64,000 nt of DNA, taken from Colletes latitarsis. Lineage: Eukaryota; Arthropoda; Insecta; Hymenoptera; Colletidae. The position numbers and the translations under genes were made by a program. Under the pieces are notes generated by a model. That model did not search any database and was not told where the DNA came from. It was given only the letters and a program-made list of their open reading frames with translations. This document shows, one piece after another, positions 1 through 12,541 of the stretch (position 1 is the stretch's first letter; each line of letters begins with the position of its first letter). The stretch covers positions 62,001-126,000 of the forward strand of contig NW_027488388.1 of the NCBI RefSeq assembly GCF_051014445.1. The letters are read 5' to 3'.

Positions 1-1320
1 CTTCACATACTTGTTGAACAGATCCTGGGTTTTTTCTGGTTTGGATCCCGTAGTAGTGTGGTACCACACTGGAACAGTCCATTAAACCTGGTTTCGCTCA
101 ATACTTTAGAGGATAACGCATGTTAGGTCTGGGATAGGTATGGGATTTGCCCTCATCAGACTCATACTTTCGCACACTTCACATACTCGCTGAACAAATC
201 CTGGGATATTTTCTGGTTTGGATCACATACTAATGTGGTACCACACTGAAACATTCAATTAAACCTGGTCTTGATAAATATTTTAGAGGATAGCGCATGT
301 TAGGTTTGGGTTAGGTCTAGGATTTGCCCTCATCGGGCTCATACTTTGGCATATTTCTCATACTTCATGGCTAGATCCTGGGCTGTTTCTGGATTGTATC
401 ACGTAGTAATGTGGTACCATGCTGACACAGTCAATTAAACCTGGTTTCGATCAATATTTTAGAGGATAACGCAAGTTAGGTCTAGGTTAGGCCTGGGATT
501 TGCCCTCATCAGGGTCATACTTTCGCAGTTTTAACATACATGTTGACCTGATCGAGGGTTTTTTCTGCTTTGGATCACGTAGTAAAGTGGTACCACACTG
601 AAACATTCAATTAAACCTGGTCTTGATAAATATTTTAGAGGATAACGAATGTTAGGTTTGGGTTAGGTCTAGAATTTGCACTCATCATGCTCATACTTTC
701 GCATATTTCTCATACTTCATGGCTAGATCCTGGGCTGTTTCTGGATTGTATCACGTAGTAATGTGGTACCACGCCGAAACAGTCAATTAAACCTGGTCTG
801 GATAAAAATTTTAGAGGATAACGCATGTTAGGTCAAGGTTAGTTCTAAGATTTGCCCTCATCAAGCTCACAGTTTCGCGTTTTTCACATACTTGTCGAAC
901 AGATCCTGGGTTTTTTCTGGTTTGGATCACGTAGTAATGTGGTACCACACTGAAACATTCAATTAAACCTGGTCTTGATAAATATTTTAGAGGATAACGC
1001 ATGTTAGGTCTGGGATAGGTCTGGGATTAGCCCTCATCAGACTCATACTTTCGCACACTTCACATACTCGTTGACGAGAGCCTGGGTTTTTTTCTAGTTT
1101 GGATCACGTAGTAATGTGGTACCACACTGAAACAGTCGATTAAACCTGGTTTCGATCAATATTTTTGAGGATAACGCATGTTAGGTCTGGGATAGGTCTG
1201 AGATTAGCCCTCATCAGACTCATACTTTCGCATATTTCTCATACTTCATGGCTAGATCCTGGGCTGTTTCTGCATTGTATCACGTAGCAATGTGGTACCA
1301 CGCCGAAACTGTCAATTAAA

Positions 1321-2560
1321 CCTGGTTTCGCTCAATATTTTAGAGGATAACGCATGTTAGGTCTAGGTAAGGCCTGAGATTTTCACTGATCAGACTCATA
1401 CATTCGCATTCTTCACATACTTGTTGAACGGATCCTGGGTTTCTTCTGGTTTGGATCACGTAGTAATGTGGTACCACACTGAACTTTCAATTAAACCTGG
1501 TCTTGATAAATATTTTAGAGGATAACGCATGTTAGGTCTGGGTTACGTCTAGGATTTGCCCTCATCAGGCTCATACTTTCGCATATTTCTCATACTTCAT
1601 GGCTAGATCCTGGGCTGTTTCTGCATTGTATCACGTAGTAATGTGGTACCACGCTGGAACAGTCAATTAAACCTGGTTTCGCTCAATATTTTAGAGGATA
1701 ACGCATGTTAGGTCTAGGTCAGTCCAGGGATTTTCACTCATCAGACTCATACTTTCGCATTCTTCACATACTTGCTGAACGGATCCTGGGTTTTCTCTGG
1801 TTTGGATCACGTAGTAATGTGGGTCCACACTGAAACAATCAATTAAACCTGGTCTTGATAAATATTTTAGAGGATAACGCATGTTAGGTCTGGGATAGGT
1901 CTGGGATTTGCCCTCATCAGACTCATACTTTCGCACACTTCACATACTCGTTGAGAGATCCTGCGTTATTTTCTGGTTTGGATCACGTAGTAAAGTGGTA
2001 CGACACTGAAACATTCAATGAAACCAGGTCTGGATAAATATTTTAGAGGACAACGCATCTTAGGTCTGGGTTAGGTCTAAGATTTGCCCTCATCGGGCTC
2101 ACAGTTTCGCGTTTTTCACATATTTGTTGAACAGATCCTGGGTTTTTTCTGGTTTGGATCACGAAGTAGTGTGGTACCACACTGAAACAGCCAATTAAAC
2201 CTGGTTTCGATCAAGATTTTGGAGGATAACGCAAGTTAGGTCTGGGATAGGTCTGGGATTTGCTCTCATCAGGCTCAATCTTTCGCGTTTTTCACATACT
2301 TGTTGAACAGATCCTGGGTTTTTTCTGTTTTGTATCACGTAGTAGTGTGGTACCACACTGAAACGGTCCATTAAACCTGGTTTGGATGAATATTTTAGAG
2401 GATAACGCATGTAACGTCTATGTTAGCCCTGGGATTTCCACTCATCAGACTCATACTTTCGCATTCTTCTCATACTTGTTCAACTGATCCTGGGTTTTTT
2501 CTGGTTTGGATCACGTAGTAATGTGGTACCACACTGAAACAGACGATTAAACCTGGTTTC
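1321..2560 (+). repeat. Higher-order block, copy 1 of a 2641-bp offset pair
   Basis: This stretch matches 3962-5201 at an offset of 2641 bp (15 monomers), sharing rare variants such as a monomer reading GTACGACACTG and the CCACTCATCAGACTC monomer. The match is interrupted near 1440/4081, where the downstream copy carries a different variable box (CTATTTCTGGATTGG instead of TTTCTTCTGG), and it ends near 2560/5201. The 4081 version resembles the one near 8127, so the blocks are mosaics produced by exchange. Confidence 0.8.
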
Positions 2561-2899
2561 GATCAATATCTTAGAGGATAACGCAAGTTAAGTCTGCGAT
2601 TGGTCTGGGATTTGACCTCATCAGACTCATACTTTCGCACACTTCACATACTCGTTGAACAGATCCTGGGTTATTTTCTGGTTTGGATCACATAGTAATG
2701 TGGTACCACACTGAAACAGTCGATTAAACCAGGTTTCGATCAATATTTTAGAGGATAACGCATGTTAGGTCTGGGTCAGGTCTAGAATTTGCCCTCATCA
2801 TGCTCATACTTTCGCATCTTTCTCATACATCATGGCTAGATCCTGGGCTATTTCTGGATTGTATCACGTAGTAATGTGGTACCACGCTGAAACAGTCGA

Positions 2900-4080
2900 T
2901 TAAACCTGGTTTCGATCAATATTTTAGAGGATAACGCAAGTTAAGTCTGGGATTGGTCTGGGATTTGACCTCATCAGACTCATACTTTCGCACACTTCAC
3001 ATACTTGTTGAACAGATCCTGGGTTTTTTCTGGTTTGGATCCCGTAGTAGTGTGGTACCACACTGAAACAGTCCATTAAACCTGGTTTCGCTCAATATTT
3101 TAGAGGAAAACGCATGTTAGGTCTAGGTCAGGCCTGGGATTTTCACTCATCAGACTCATACTTTCGCATTCTTCACATACTTGTTGAACAGATGCTGGGT
3201 TTTTTCTGGTTTGGATCACGTAGTAATGTGGGTCCGCACTGAAACAATCAATTAAACCTGGTCTTGATAAATATTTTAGAGGATAACGAATGTTAGGTCT
3301 GGGATTGGTATGGGATTTGCCCTCATCAGACTCATACTTTCGCACACTTCACATACTCGTTGAACAGATCCTGGGTTATTTTCTGGTTTGGATCACATAG
3401 TAATGTGGTACCACACTGAAACAGTCGATTAAACCTGGTTTTGATCAATATTTTATAGAATAATTCATGTTAGGTCTAGGTTAGGTCTGGGATTTGCTCT
3501 CATCAGGCTCATTCTTTCGCATATTTCTCATACTTGATGGCTAGATCCTGGGCTGTTTCTGGATTGTATGACGTAGTAATGTGGTACTACGCTGAAACAG
3601 CGAATTAAACCTGGTTTCGATCAATATTTTAGAGGATAACGCAAGTTAGGTCTAGGTTAGGCCTGGGATTTGCCCTCATCAGGGTCATACTCTCGCAGTT
3701 TTAACATACATGTTGACCTGATCGAGGGTTTTTTCTGCTTTGGATCACGTAGTAAAGTGGTACCACACTGAAACATTCAATTAAACCTGGTCTTGATAAA
3801 TATTTTAGAGGATAACGCATGTTAGGTTTGGGTTAGGTCTAGGATTTGCCCTCATCAGGCTCATACTTTCGCATATTTCTCATACTTCATGGCTAGATCC
3901 TGGGCTGTTTCAGGATTGTATCATGTAGTAATGTGGTAGCACGCTGAAACAGTCAATTAAACCTGGTTTCGCTCAATATTTTAGAGGATAACGCATGTTA
4001 GGTCTAGGTAAGGCCTGAGATTTTCACTGATCAGACACATACATTCGCATTCTTCACATACTTGTTGAACGGATCCTGGG
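2900..4080 (+). repeat. Higher-order block, copy 1 of a 3520-bp offset pair
   Basis: This matches 6420-7600 almost base for base at exactly 20 monomers (3520 bp). Shared rare features include the truncated-looking TATAGAATAATTC junction near 3453/6973, GTGGTACTACGCTG near 3583/7103, and GTGGTAGCACGC near 3924/7444. Confidence 0.82.
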
Positions 4081-5201
4081 CTATTTCTGGATTGGATCAC
4101 GTAGTAATGTGGTACCACACTGAACATTCAATTAAACCTGGTCTTGATAAATATTTTAGAGGATAACGCATGTTAGGTCTGGGTTACGTCTAGGATTTGC
4201 CCTCATCAGGCTCATACTTTCGCATATTTCTAATACTTCATGGCTAGATCCTGGGCTGTTTCTGCATTGTATCACGTAGTAATGTGGTACCACGCTGGAA
4301 CAGTCAATTAAACCTGGTTTCGCTCAATATTTTAGAGGATAACGCATGTTAGGTCTAGGTCAGTCCAGGGATTTTCACTCATCAGACTCATACTTTCGCA
4401 TTCTTCACATACTTGCTGAACGGATCCTGGGTTTTCTCTGGTTTGGATCACGTAGTAATGTGGGTCCACACTGAAACAATCAATTAAACCTGGTCTTGAT
4501 AAATATTTTAGAGGATAACGCATGTTAGGTCTGGGATAGGTCTGGGATTTGCCCTCATCAGACTCATACTTTCGCACACTTCACATACTCGTTGAGAGAT
4601 CCTGCGTTATTTTCTGGTTTGGATCACGTAGTAAAGTGGTACGACACTGAAACATTCAATGAAACCAGGTCTGGATAAATATTTTAGAGGACAACGCATC
4701 TTAGGTCTGGGTTAGGTCTAAGATTTGCCCTCATCGGGCTCACAGTTTCGCGTTTTTCACATATTTGTTGAACAGATCCTGGGTTTTTTCTGGTTTGAAT
4801 CACGAAGTGGTGTGGTACCACACTGAAACAGCCAATTAAACCTGGTTTCGATCAATATTTTGGAGGATAACGCAAGTTAGGTCTGGGATAGGTCTGGGAT
4901 TTGCTCTCATCAGGCTCATTCTTTCGCGTTTTTCACATACTTGTTGAACAGATCCTGGGTTTTTTCTGTTTTGTATCACGTAGTAGTGTGGTACCACACT
5001 GAAACGGTCCATTAAACCTGGTTTGGATGAATATTTTAGAGGATAACGCATGTAAGGTCTATGTTAGCCCTGGGATTTCCACTCATCAGACTCATACTTT
5101 CGCATTCTTCTCATACTTGTTCAACTGATCCTGGGTTTTTTCTGGTTTGGATCACGTAGTAATGTGGTACCACACTGAAACAGACGATTAAACCTGGTTT
5201 C
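3962..5201 (+). repeat. Higher-order block, copy 2 of a 2641-bp offset pair
   Basis: This is the downstream partner of 1321-2560 at 15-monomer spacing. It is nearly identical except for isolated single-base differences and the replaced variable box near 4081. Confidence 0.8.
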
Positions 5202-6419
5202 GCTCAATATTTTAGAGGAAACGCATGTTAGGTCTAGGTCAGGCCTGGGATTTTCACTCATCAGACTCATACTTTCGCATTCTTCACATACTTGTTGAAC
5301 AGATTCTGGGTTATTTTCTGGTTTGGATCACATAGTAATGTGGTACCACACTGAAACAGTCGATTAAACCAGGTTTCGATCAATATTTTAGAGGATAACG
5401 CATGTTAGGTCTGGGTCAGGTCTAGAATTTGCCCTCATCATGCTCATACTTTCGCATCTTTCTCATACATCATGGCTAGATCCTGGGCTATTTCTGGATT
5501 GTATCACGTAGTAATGTGGTACCACGCTGAAAAAGTCGATTAAACCTGGTTTCGATCAATATTTTAGAGGATAACGCAAGTTAAGTCTGGGATTGGTCTG
5601 GGATTTGACCTCATCAGACTCATAATTTCGCACACTTCACATACTTGTTGAACAGATCCTGGGTTTTTTCTGGTTTGGATCCCGTAGTAGTGTGGTACCA
5701 CACTGAAGCAGTCCATTAAACCTGGTTTCGCTCAATATTTTAGAGGAAACGCATGTTAGGTCTAGGTCAGGCCTGGGATTTTCACTCATCAGACTCATAC
5801 TTTCGCATTCTTCACATACTTGTTGAACAGATGCTGGGTTTTTTCTGGTTTGGATCACGTAGTAATGTGGGTCCACACTGAAACAATCAATTAAACCTGG
5901 TCTTGATAAATATTTTAGAGGATAACGAATGTTAGGTCTGGGATTGGTATGGGATTTGCCCTCATCAGACTCATACTTTCGCACACTTCACATACTCGTT
6001 GAACAGATCCTGGGTTATTTTCTGGTTTGGATCACATAGTAATGTGGTACCACACTGAAACAGTCGATTAAACCAGGTTTCGATCAATATTTTTGAGGAT
6101 AACGCATGTTAGGTCTAGGTTAGGCCTGGGCTTTTCACTCATCAGACTCATACTTTCGCATTCTTCACATACTTGTTGAACGGATCCTGGGTTTTTTCTG
6201 GTTTGGATCACGTTGTAATGTGGGACCACACTGAAACAATCAATTAAACCTGGTCTTGATAAATATTTTAGAGGATAACGCGTGTTAGGCTTGGGTTAGG
6301 TCTACGATTTGCTCTCAGCAGGCTCATACTTTCGCATATCTCTCATACTTCATGGCTAGATCCTGGGCTGTTTCTGGATTGTATCACGTAGTAATGTGGT
6401 ACCACGCTGAAACAGTCAA

Positions 6420-7600
6420 TTAAACCTGGTTTCGATCAATATTTTAGAGGATAACGCAAGTTAAGTCTGGGATTGGTCTGGGATTTGACCTCATCAGACT
6501 CATACTTTCGCACACTTCACATACTTGTTGAACAGATCCTGGGTTTTTTCTGGTTTGGATCCCGTAGTAGTGTGGTACCACACTGAAACAGTCCATTAAA
6601 CCTGGTTTCGCTCAATATTTTAGAGGAAAACGCATGTTAGGTCTAGGTCAGGCCTGGGATTTTCACTCATCAGACTCATACTTTCGCATTCTTCACATAC
6701 TTGTTGAACAGATGCTGGGTTTTTTCTGGTTTGGATCACGTAGTAATGTGGGTCCGCACTGAAACAATCAATTAAACCTGGTCTTGATAAATATTTTAGA
6801 GGATAACGAATGTTAGGTCTGGGATTGGTATGGGATTTGCCCTCATCAGACTCATACTTTCGCACACTTCACATACTCGTTGAACAGATCCTGGGTTATT
6901 TTCTGGTTTGGATCACATAGTAATGTGGTACCACACTGAAACAGTCGATTAAACCTGGTTTTGATCAATATTTTATAGAATAATTCATGTTAGGTCTAGG
7001 TTAGGTCTGGGATTTGCTCTCATCAGGCTCATTCTTTCGCATATTTCTCATACTTGATGGCTAGATCCTGGGCTGTTTCTGGATTGTATGACGTAGTAAT
7101 GTGGTACTACGCTGAAACAGCGAATTAAACCTGGTTTCGATCAATATTTTAGAGGATAACGCAAGTTAGGTCTAGGTTAGGCCTGGGATTTGCCCTCATC
7201 AGGGTCATACTCTCGCAGTTTTAACATACATGTTGACCTGATCGAGGGTTTTTTCTGCTTTGGATCACGTAGTAAAGTGGTACCACACTGAAACATTCAA
7301 TTAAACCTGGTCTTGATAAATATTTTAGAGGATAACGCATGTTAGGTTTGGGTTAGGTCTAGGATTTGCCCTCATCAGGCTCATACTTTCGCATATTTCT
7401 CATACTTCATGGCTAGATCCTGGGCTGTTTCAGGATTGTATCATGTAGTAATGTGGTAGCACGCTGAAACAGTCAATTAAACCTGGTTTCGCTCAATATT
7501 TTAGAGGATAACGCATGTTAGGTCTAGGTAAGGCCTGAGATTTTCACTGATCAGACACATACATTCGCATTCTTCACATACTTGTTGAACGGATCCTGGG
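6420..7600 (+). repeat. Higher-order block, copy 2 of a 3520-bp offset pair
   Basis: This is the partner of 2900-4080 at a 20-monomer offset. Just after 7600 it reads TTTCTTCTGG, whereas the other copy switches to another subtype, which marks a recombination edge. Confidence 0.82.
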
Positions 7601-8794
7601 TTTCTTCTGGTTTGGATCACGTAGTAATGTGGTACCACACTGAACTTTCAATTAAACCTGGTCTTGATAAATATTTTAGAGGATAACGCATGTTAGGTCT
7701 GGGTTACGTCTAGGATTTGCCCTCATCAGGCTCATACTTTCGCATATTTCTCATACTTCATGGCTAGATCCTGGGCTGTTTCTGCATTGTATCACGTAGT
7801 AATGTGGTACCACGCTGGAACAGTCAATTAAACCTGGTCTTGATAAATATTTTAGAGGATAGCGCATGTTAGGTCTGGGATAGGTCTGGGATTTTCACTC
7901 ATCAGACTCATACTTTCGCATTCTTCACATACTTGTTGAACGGATCCTGTGTTTTTTCTGGTTTGGATCACGTAGAAATGTGGGTCCACACTGAAACAAT
8001 CAATTAAACCTGGTCTTGATAAATATTTTAGAGGATAACGCATGTTAGGTCTGGTATAGGTCTAGGATTTGCCCTCATCAGGCTCTTACTATCGCATATT
8101 TCTCATACTTCATGGCTAGATCCTGGGCTATTTCTGGATTGGATCACGTAGTAATGTGGTACCACACTGAACATTCAATTAAACCTGGTCTTGATAAATA
8201 TTTTAGAGGATAACGCATGTTAGGTCTGGGTTACGTCTAGGATTTGCCCTCATCAGGCTCATACTTTCGCATATTTCTAATACTTCATGGCTAGATCCTG
8301 GGCTGTTTCTGCATTGTATCACGTAGTAATGTGGTACCACGCTGGAACAGTCAATTAAACCTGGTTTCGCTCAATATTTTAGAGGATAACGCATGTTAGG
8401 TCTAGGTCAGTCCAGGGATTTTCACTCATCAGACTCATACTTTCGCATTCTTCACATACTTGCTGAACGGATCCTGGGTTTTCTCTGGTTTGGATCACGT
8501 AGTAATGTGGGTCCACACTGAAACAATCAATTAAACCTGGTCTTGATAAATATTTTAGAGGATAACGCATGTTAGATCTGGGATAGGTCTGGGATTTGCC
8601 CTCATCAGACTCATACTTTCGCACACTTCACATACTCGTTGAGAGATCCTGCGTTATTTTCTGGTTTGGATCACGTAGTAAAGTGGTACGACACTGAAAC
8701 ATTCAATGAAACCAGGTCTGGATAAATATTTTAGAGGACAACGCATCTTAGGTCTGGGTTAGGTCTAAGATTTGCCCTCATCGGGCTCACAGTT

Positions 8795-11700
8795 TCGCGT
8801 TTTTCACATACTTGTTGAACAGATCCTGGGTTTTTTCTGTTTTGTATCACGTAGTAGTGTGGTACCACACTGAAACGGTCCATTAAACCTGGTTTGGATG
8901 AATATTTTAGAGGATAACGCATGTAAGGTCTATGTTAGCCCTGGGATTTCCACTCATCAGACTCATACTTTCGCATTCTTCTCATACTTGTTCAACTGAT
9001 CCTGGGTTTTTTCTGGTTTGGATCACGTAGTAATGTGGTACCACACTGAAACAGACGATTAAACCTGGTTTCGATCAATATCTTAGAGGATAACGCAAGT
9101 TAAGTCTGCGATTGGTCTGGGATTTGACCTCATCAGACTCATACTTTCGCACACTTCACATACTCGTTGAACAGATCCTGGGTTATTTTCTGGTTTGGAT
9201 CACATAGTAATGTGGTACCACACTGAAACAGTCGATTAAACCAGGTTTCGATCAATATTTTAGAGGATAACGCATGTTAGGTCTGGGTCAGGTCTAGAAT
9301 TTGCCCTCATCATGCTCATACTTTCGCATCTTTCTCATACATCATGGCTAGATCCTGGGCTATTTCTGGATTGTATCACGTAGTAATGTGGTACCACGCT
9401 GAAACAGTCGATTAAACCTGGTTTCGACCAATATTTTAGAGGATAACGCAAGTTAAGTCTGGGATTGGTCTGGGATTTGACCTCATCAGACTCATACTTT
9501 CGCACACTTCACATACTTGTTGAACAGATCCTGGGTTTTTTCTGGTTTGGATCCCGTAGTAGTGTGGTACCACACTGAAACAGTCCATTAAACCTGGTTT
9601 CGCTCAATATTTTAGAGGAAACGCATGTTAGGTCTAGGTCAGGCCTGGGATTTTCACTCATCAGACTCATACTTTCGCATTCTTCACATACTTGTTGAAC
9701 AGATGCTGGGTTTTTTCTGGTTTGGATCACGTAGTAATGTGGGTCCACACTGAAACAATCAATTAAACCTGGTCTTGATAAATATTTTAGAGGATAACGA
9801 ATGTTAGGTCTGGGATTGGTATGGGATTTGCCCTCATCAGACTCATACTTTCGCACACTTCACATACTCGTTGAACAGATCCTGGGTTATTTTCTGGTTT
9901 GGATCACATAGTAATGTGGTACCACACTGAAACAGTCGATTAAACCAGGTTTCGATCAATATTTTTGAGGATAACGCATGTTAGGTCTAGGTTAGGCCTG
10001 GGCTTTTCACTCATCAGACTCATACTTTCGCATTCTTCACATACTTGTTGAACGGATCCTGGGTTTTTTCTGGTTTGGATCACGTTGTAATGTGGGACCA
10101 CACTGAAACAATCAATTAAACCTGGTCTTGATAAATATTTTAGAGGATAACGCGTGTTAGGCTTGGGTTAGGTCTAGGATTTGCCCTCAGCAGGCTCATA
10201 CTTTCGCATATCTCTCATACTTCATGGCTAGATCCTGGGCTGTTTCTGGATTGTATCACGTAGTAATGTGGTACCACGCTGAAACAGTCAATTAAACCTG
10301 GTTTCGATCAATATTTTAGAGGATAACGCAAGTTATGTCTGGCATAGGTCTGGGATTCGCCCTCATCAGGCTCATACTTTCGCGTTTTTCACATACTTGT
10401 TGAACAGATCCTGGGTTTTTTCTGGTTTGTATCACGTAGTAGTGTGGTACCACACTGAAACAGTCCATTAAACCTGGTTTGGACGAATATTTTAGAGGAT
10501 AACGCATGTAAGGTCTATGTTAGCCCTGGGATTTCCACTCATCAGACTCATACTTTCGCATTCTTCTCATACTTGCTGAACTGATCCTGGGTTTTTTCTG
10601 GTTTGAATCACGAAGTAGTGTGGTACCACACTGAAACAGCCAATTAAACCTGGTTTCGATCAATATTTTGGAGGATAACGCAAGTTAGGTCTGGGATAGG
10701 TCTGGGATTTGCTCTCATCAGGCTCATTCTTTCGCGTTTTTCACATACTTGTTGAACAGATCCTGGGTTTTTTCTGTTTTGTATCACGTAGTAGTGTGGT
10801 ACCACACTGAAACGGTCCATTAAACCTGGTTTGGATGAATATTTTAGAGGATAACGCATGTAAGGTCTATGTTAGCCCTGGGATTTCCACTCATCAGACT
10901 CATACTTTCGCATTCTTCTCATACTTGTTCAACTGATCCTGGGTTTTTTCTGGTTTGGATCACGTAGTAATGTGGTACCACACTGAAACAGACGATTAAA
11001 CCTGGTTTCGATCAATATCTTAGAGGATAACGCAAGTTAAGTCTGCGATTGGTCTGGGATTTGACCTCATCAGACTCATACTTTCGCACACTTCACATAC
11101 TCGTTGAACAGATTCTGGGTTATTTTCTGGTTTGGATCACATAGTAATGTGGTACCACACTGAAACAGTCGATTAAACCAGGTTTCGATCAATATTTTAG
11201 AGGATAACGCATGTTAGGTCTGGGTCAGGTCTAGAATTTGCCCTCATCATGCTCATACTTTCGCATCTTTCTCATACATCATGGCTAGATCCTGGGCTAT
11301 TTCTGGATTGTATGACGTAGTAATGTGGTACCACGCTGAAAAAGTCGATTAAACCTGGTTTCGATCAATATTTTAGAGGATAACGCAAGTTAAGTCTGGG
11401 ATTGGTCTGGGATTTGACCTCATCAGACTCATACTTTCGCACACTTCACATACTTGTTGAACAGATCCTGGGTTTTTTCTGGTTTGGATCCCGTAGTAGT
11501 GTGGTACCACACTGAAGCAGTCCATTAAACCTGGTTTCGCTCAATATTTTAGAGGAAACGCATGTTAGGTCTAGGTCAGGCCTGGGATTTTCACTCATCA
11601 GACTCATACTTTCGCATTCTTCACATACTTGTTGAACAGATGCTGGGTTTTTTCTGGTTTGGATCACGTAGTAATGTGGGTCCACACTGAAACAATCAAT

Positions 11701-12541
11701 TAAACCTGGTCTTGATAAATATTTTAGAGGATAACGAATGTTAGGTCTGGGATTGGTATGGGATTTGCCCTCATCAGACTCATACTTTCGCACACTTCAC
11801 ATACTCGTTGAACAGATCCTGGGTTATTTTCTGGTTTGGATCACATAGTAATGTGGTACCACACTGAAACAGTCGATTAAACCAGGTTTCGATCAATATT
11901 TTTGAGGATAACGCATGTTAGGTCTAGGTTAGGCCTGGGCTTTTCACTCATCAGACTCATACTTTCGCATTCTTCACATACTTGTTGAACGGATCCTGGG
12001 TTTTTTCTGGTTTGGATCACGTTGTAATGTGGGACCACACTGAAACAATCAATTAAACCTGGTCTTGATAAATATTTTAGAGGATAACGCGTGTTAGGCT
12101 TGGGTTAGGTCTAGGATTTGCTCTCAGCAGGCTCATACTTTCGCATATCTCTCATACTTCATGGCTAGATCCTGGGCTGTTTCTGGATTGTATCACGTAG
12201 TAATGTGGTACCACGCTGAAACAGTCAATTAAACCTGGTTTCGATCAATATTTTAGAGGATAAAGCAAGTTATGTCTGGCATAGGTCTGGGATTCGCCCT
12301 CATCAGGCTCATACTTTCGCGTTTTTCACATACTTGTTGAACAGAACCTGGGTTTTTTCTGGTTTGTATCACGTAGTAGTGTGGTACCACACTGAAACAG
12401 TCCATTAAACCTGGTTTGGACGAATATTTTAGAGGATAACGCATGTAAGGTCTATGTTAGCCCTGGGATTTCCACTCATCAGACTCATACTTTCGCATTC
12501 TTCTCATACTTGCTGAACTGATCCTGGGTTTTTTCTGGTTT
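8795..12541 (+). repeat. Tandem 11-mer higher-order repeat (1937-bp unit)
   Basis: 8795-10604 repeats at 10732-12541 with an offset of 1937 bp (11 monomers), so the units are directly adjacent. Diagnostic shared variants are TTCAACTGATCC (about 8991/10928), CGTGTTAGGCTTGGG (about 10152/12089) and the GTTATGTCTGGCATAGG monomer (about 10331/12268). A third, partly matching copy lies at about 5300-6440, roughly two units upstream (offset 3872). Confidence 0.82.
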
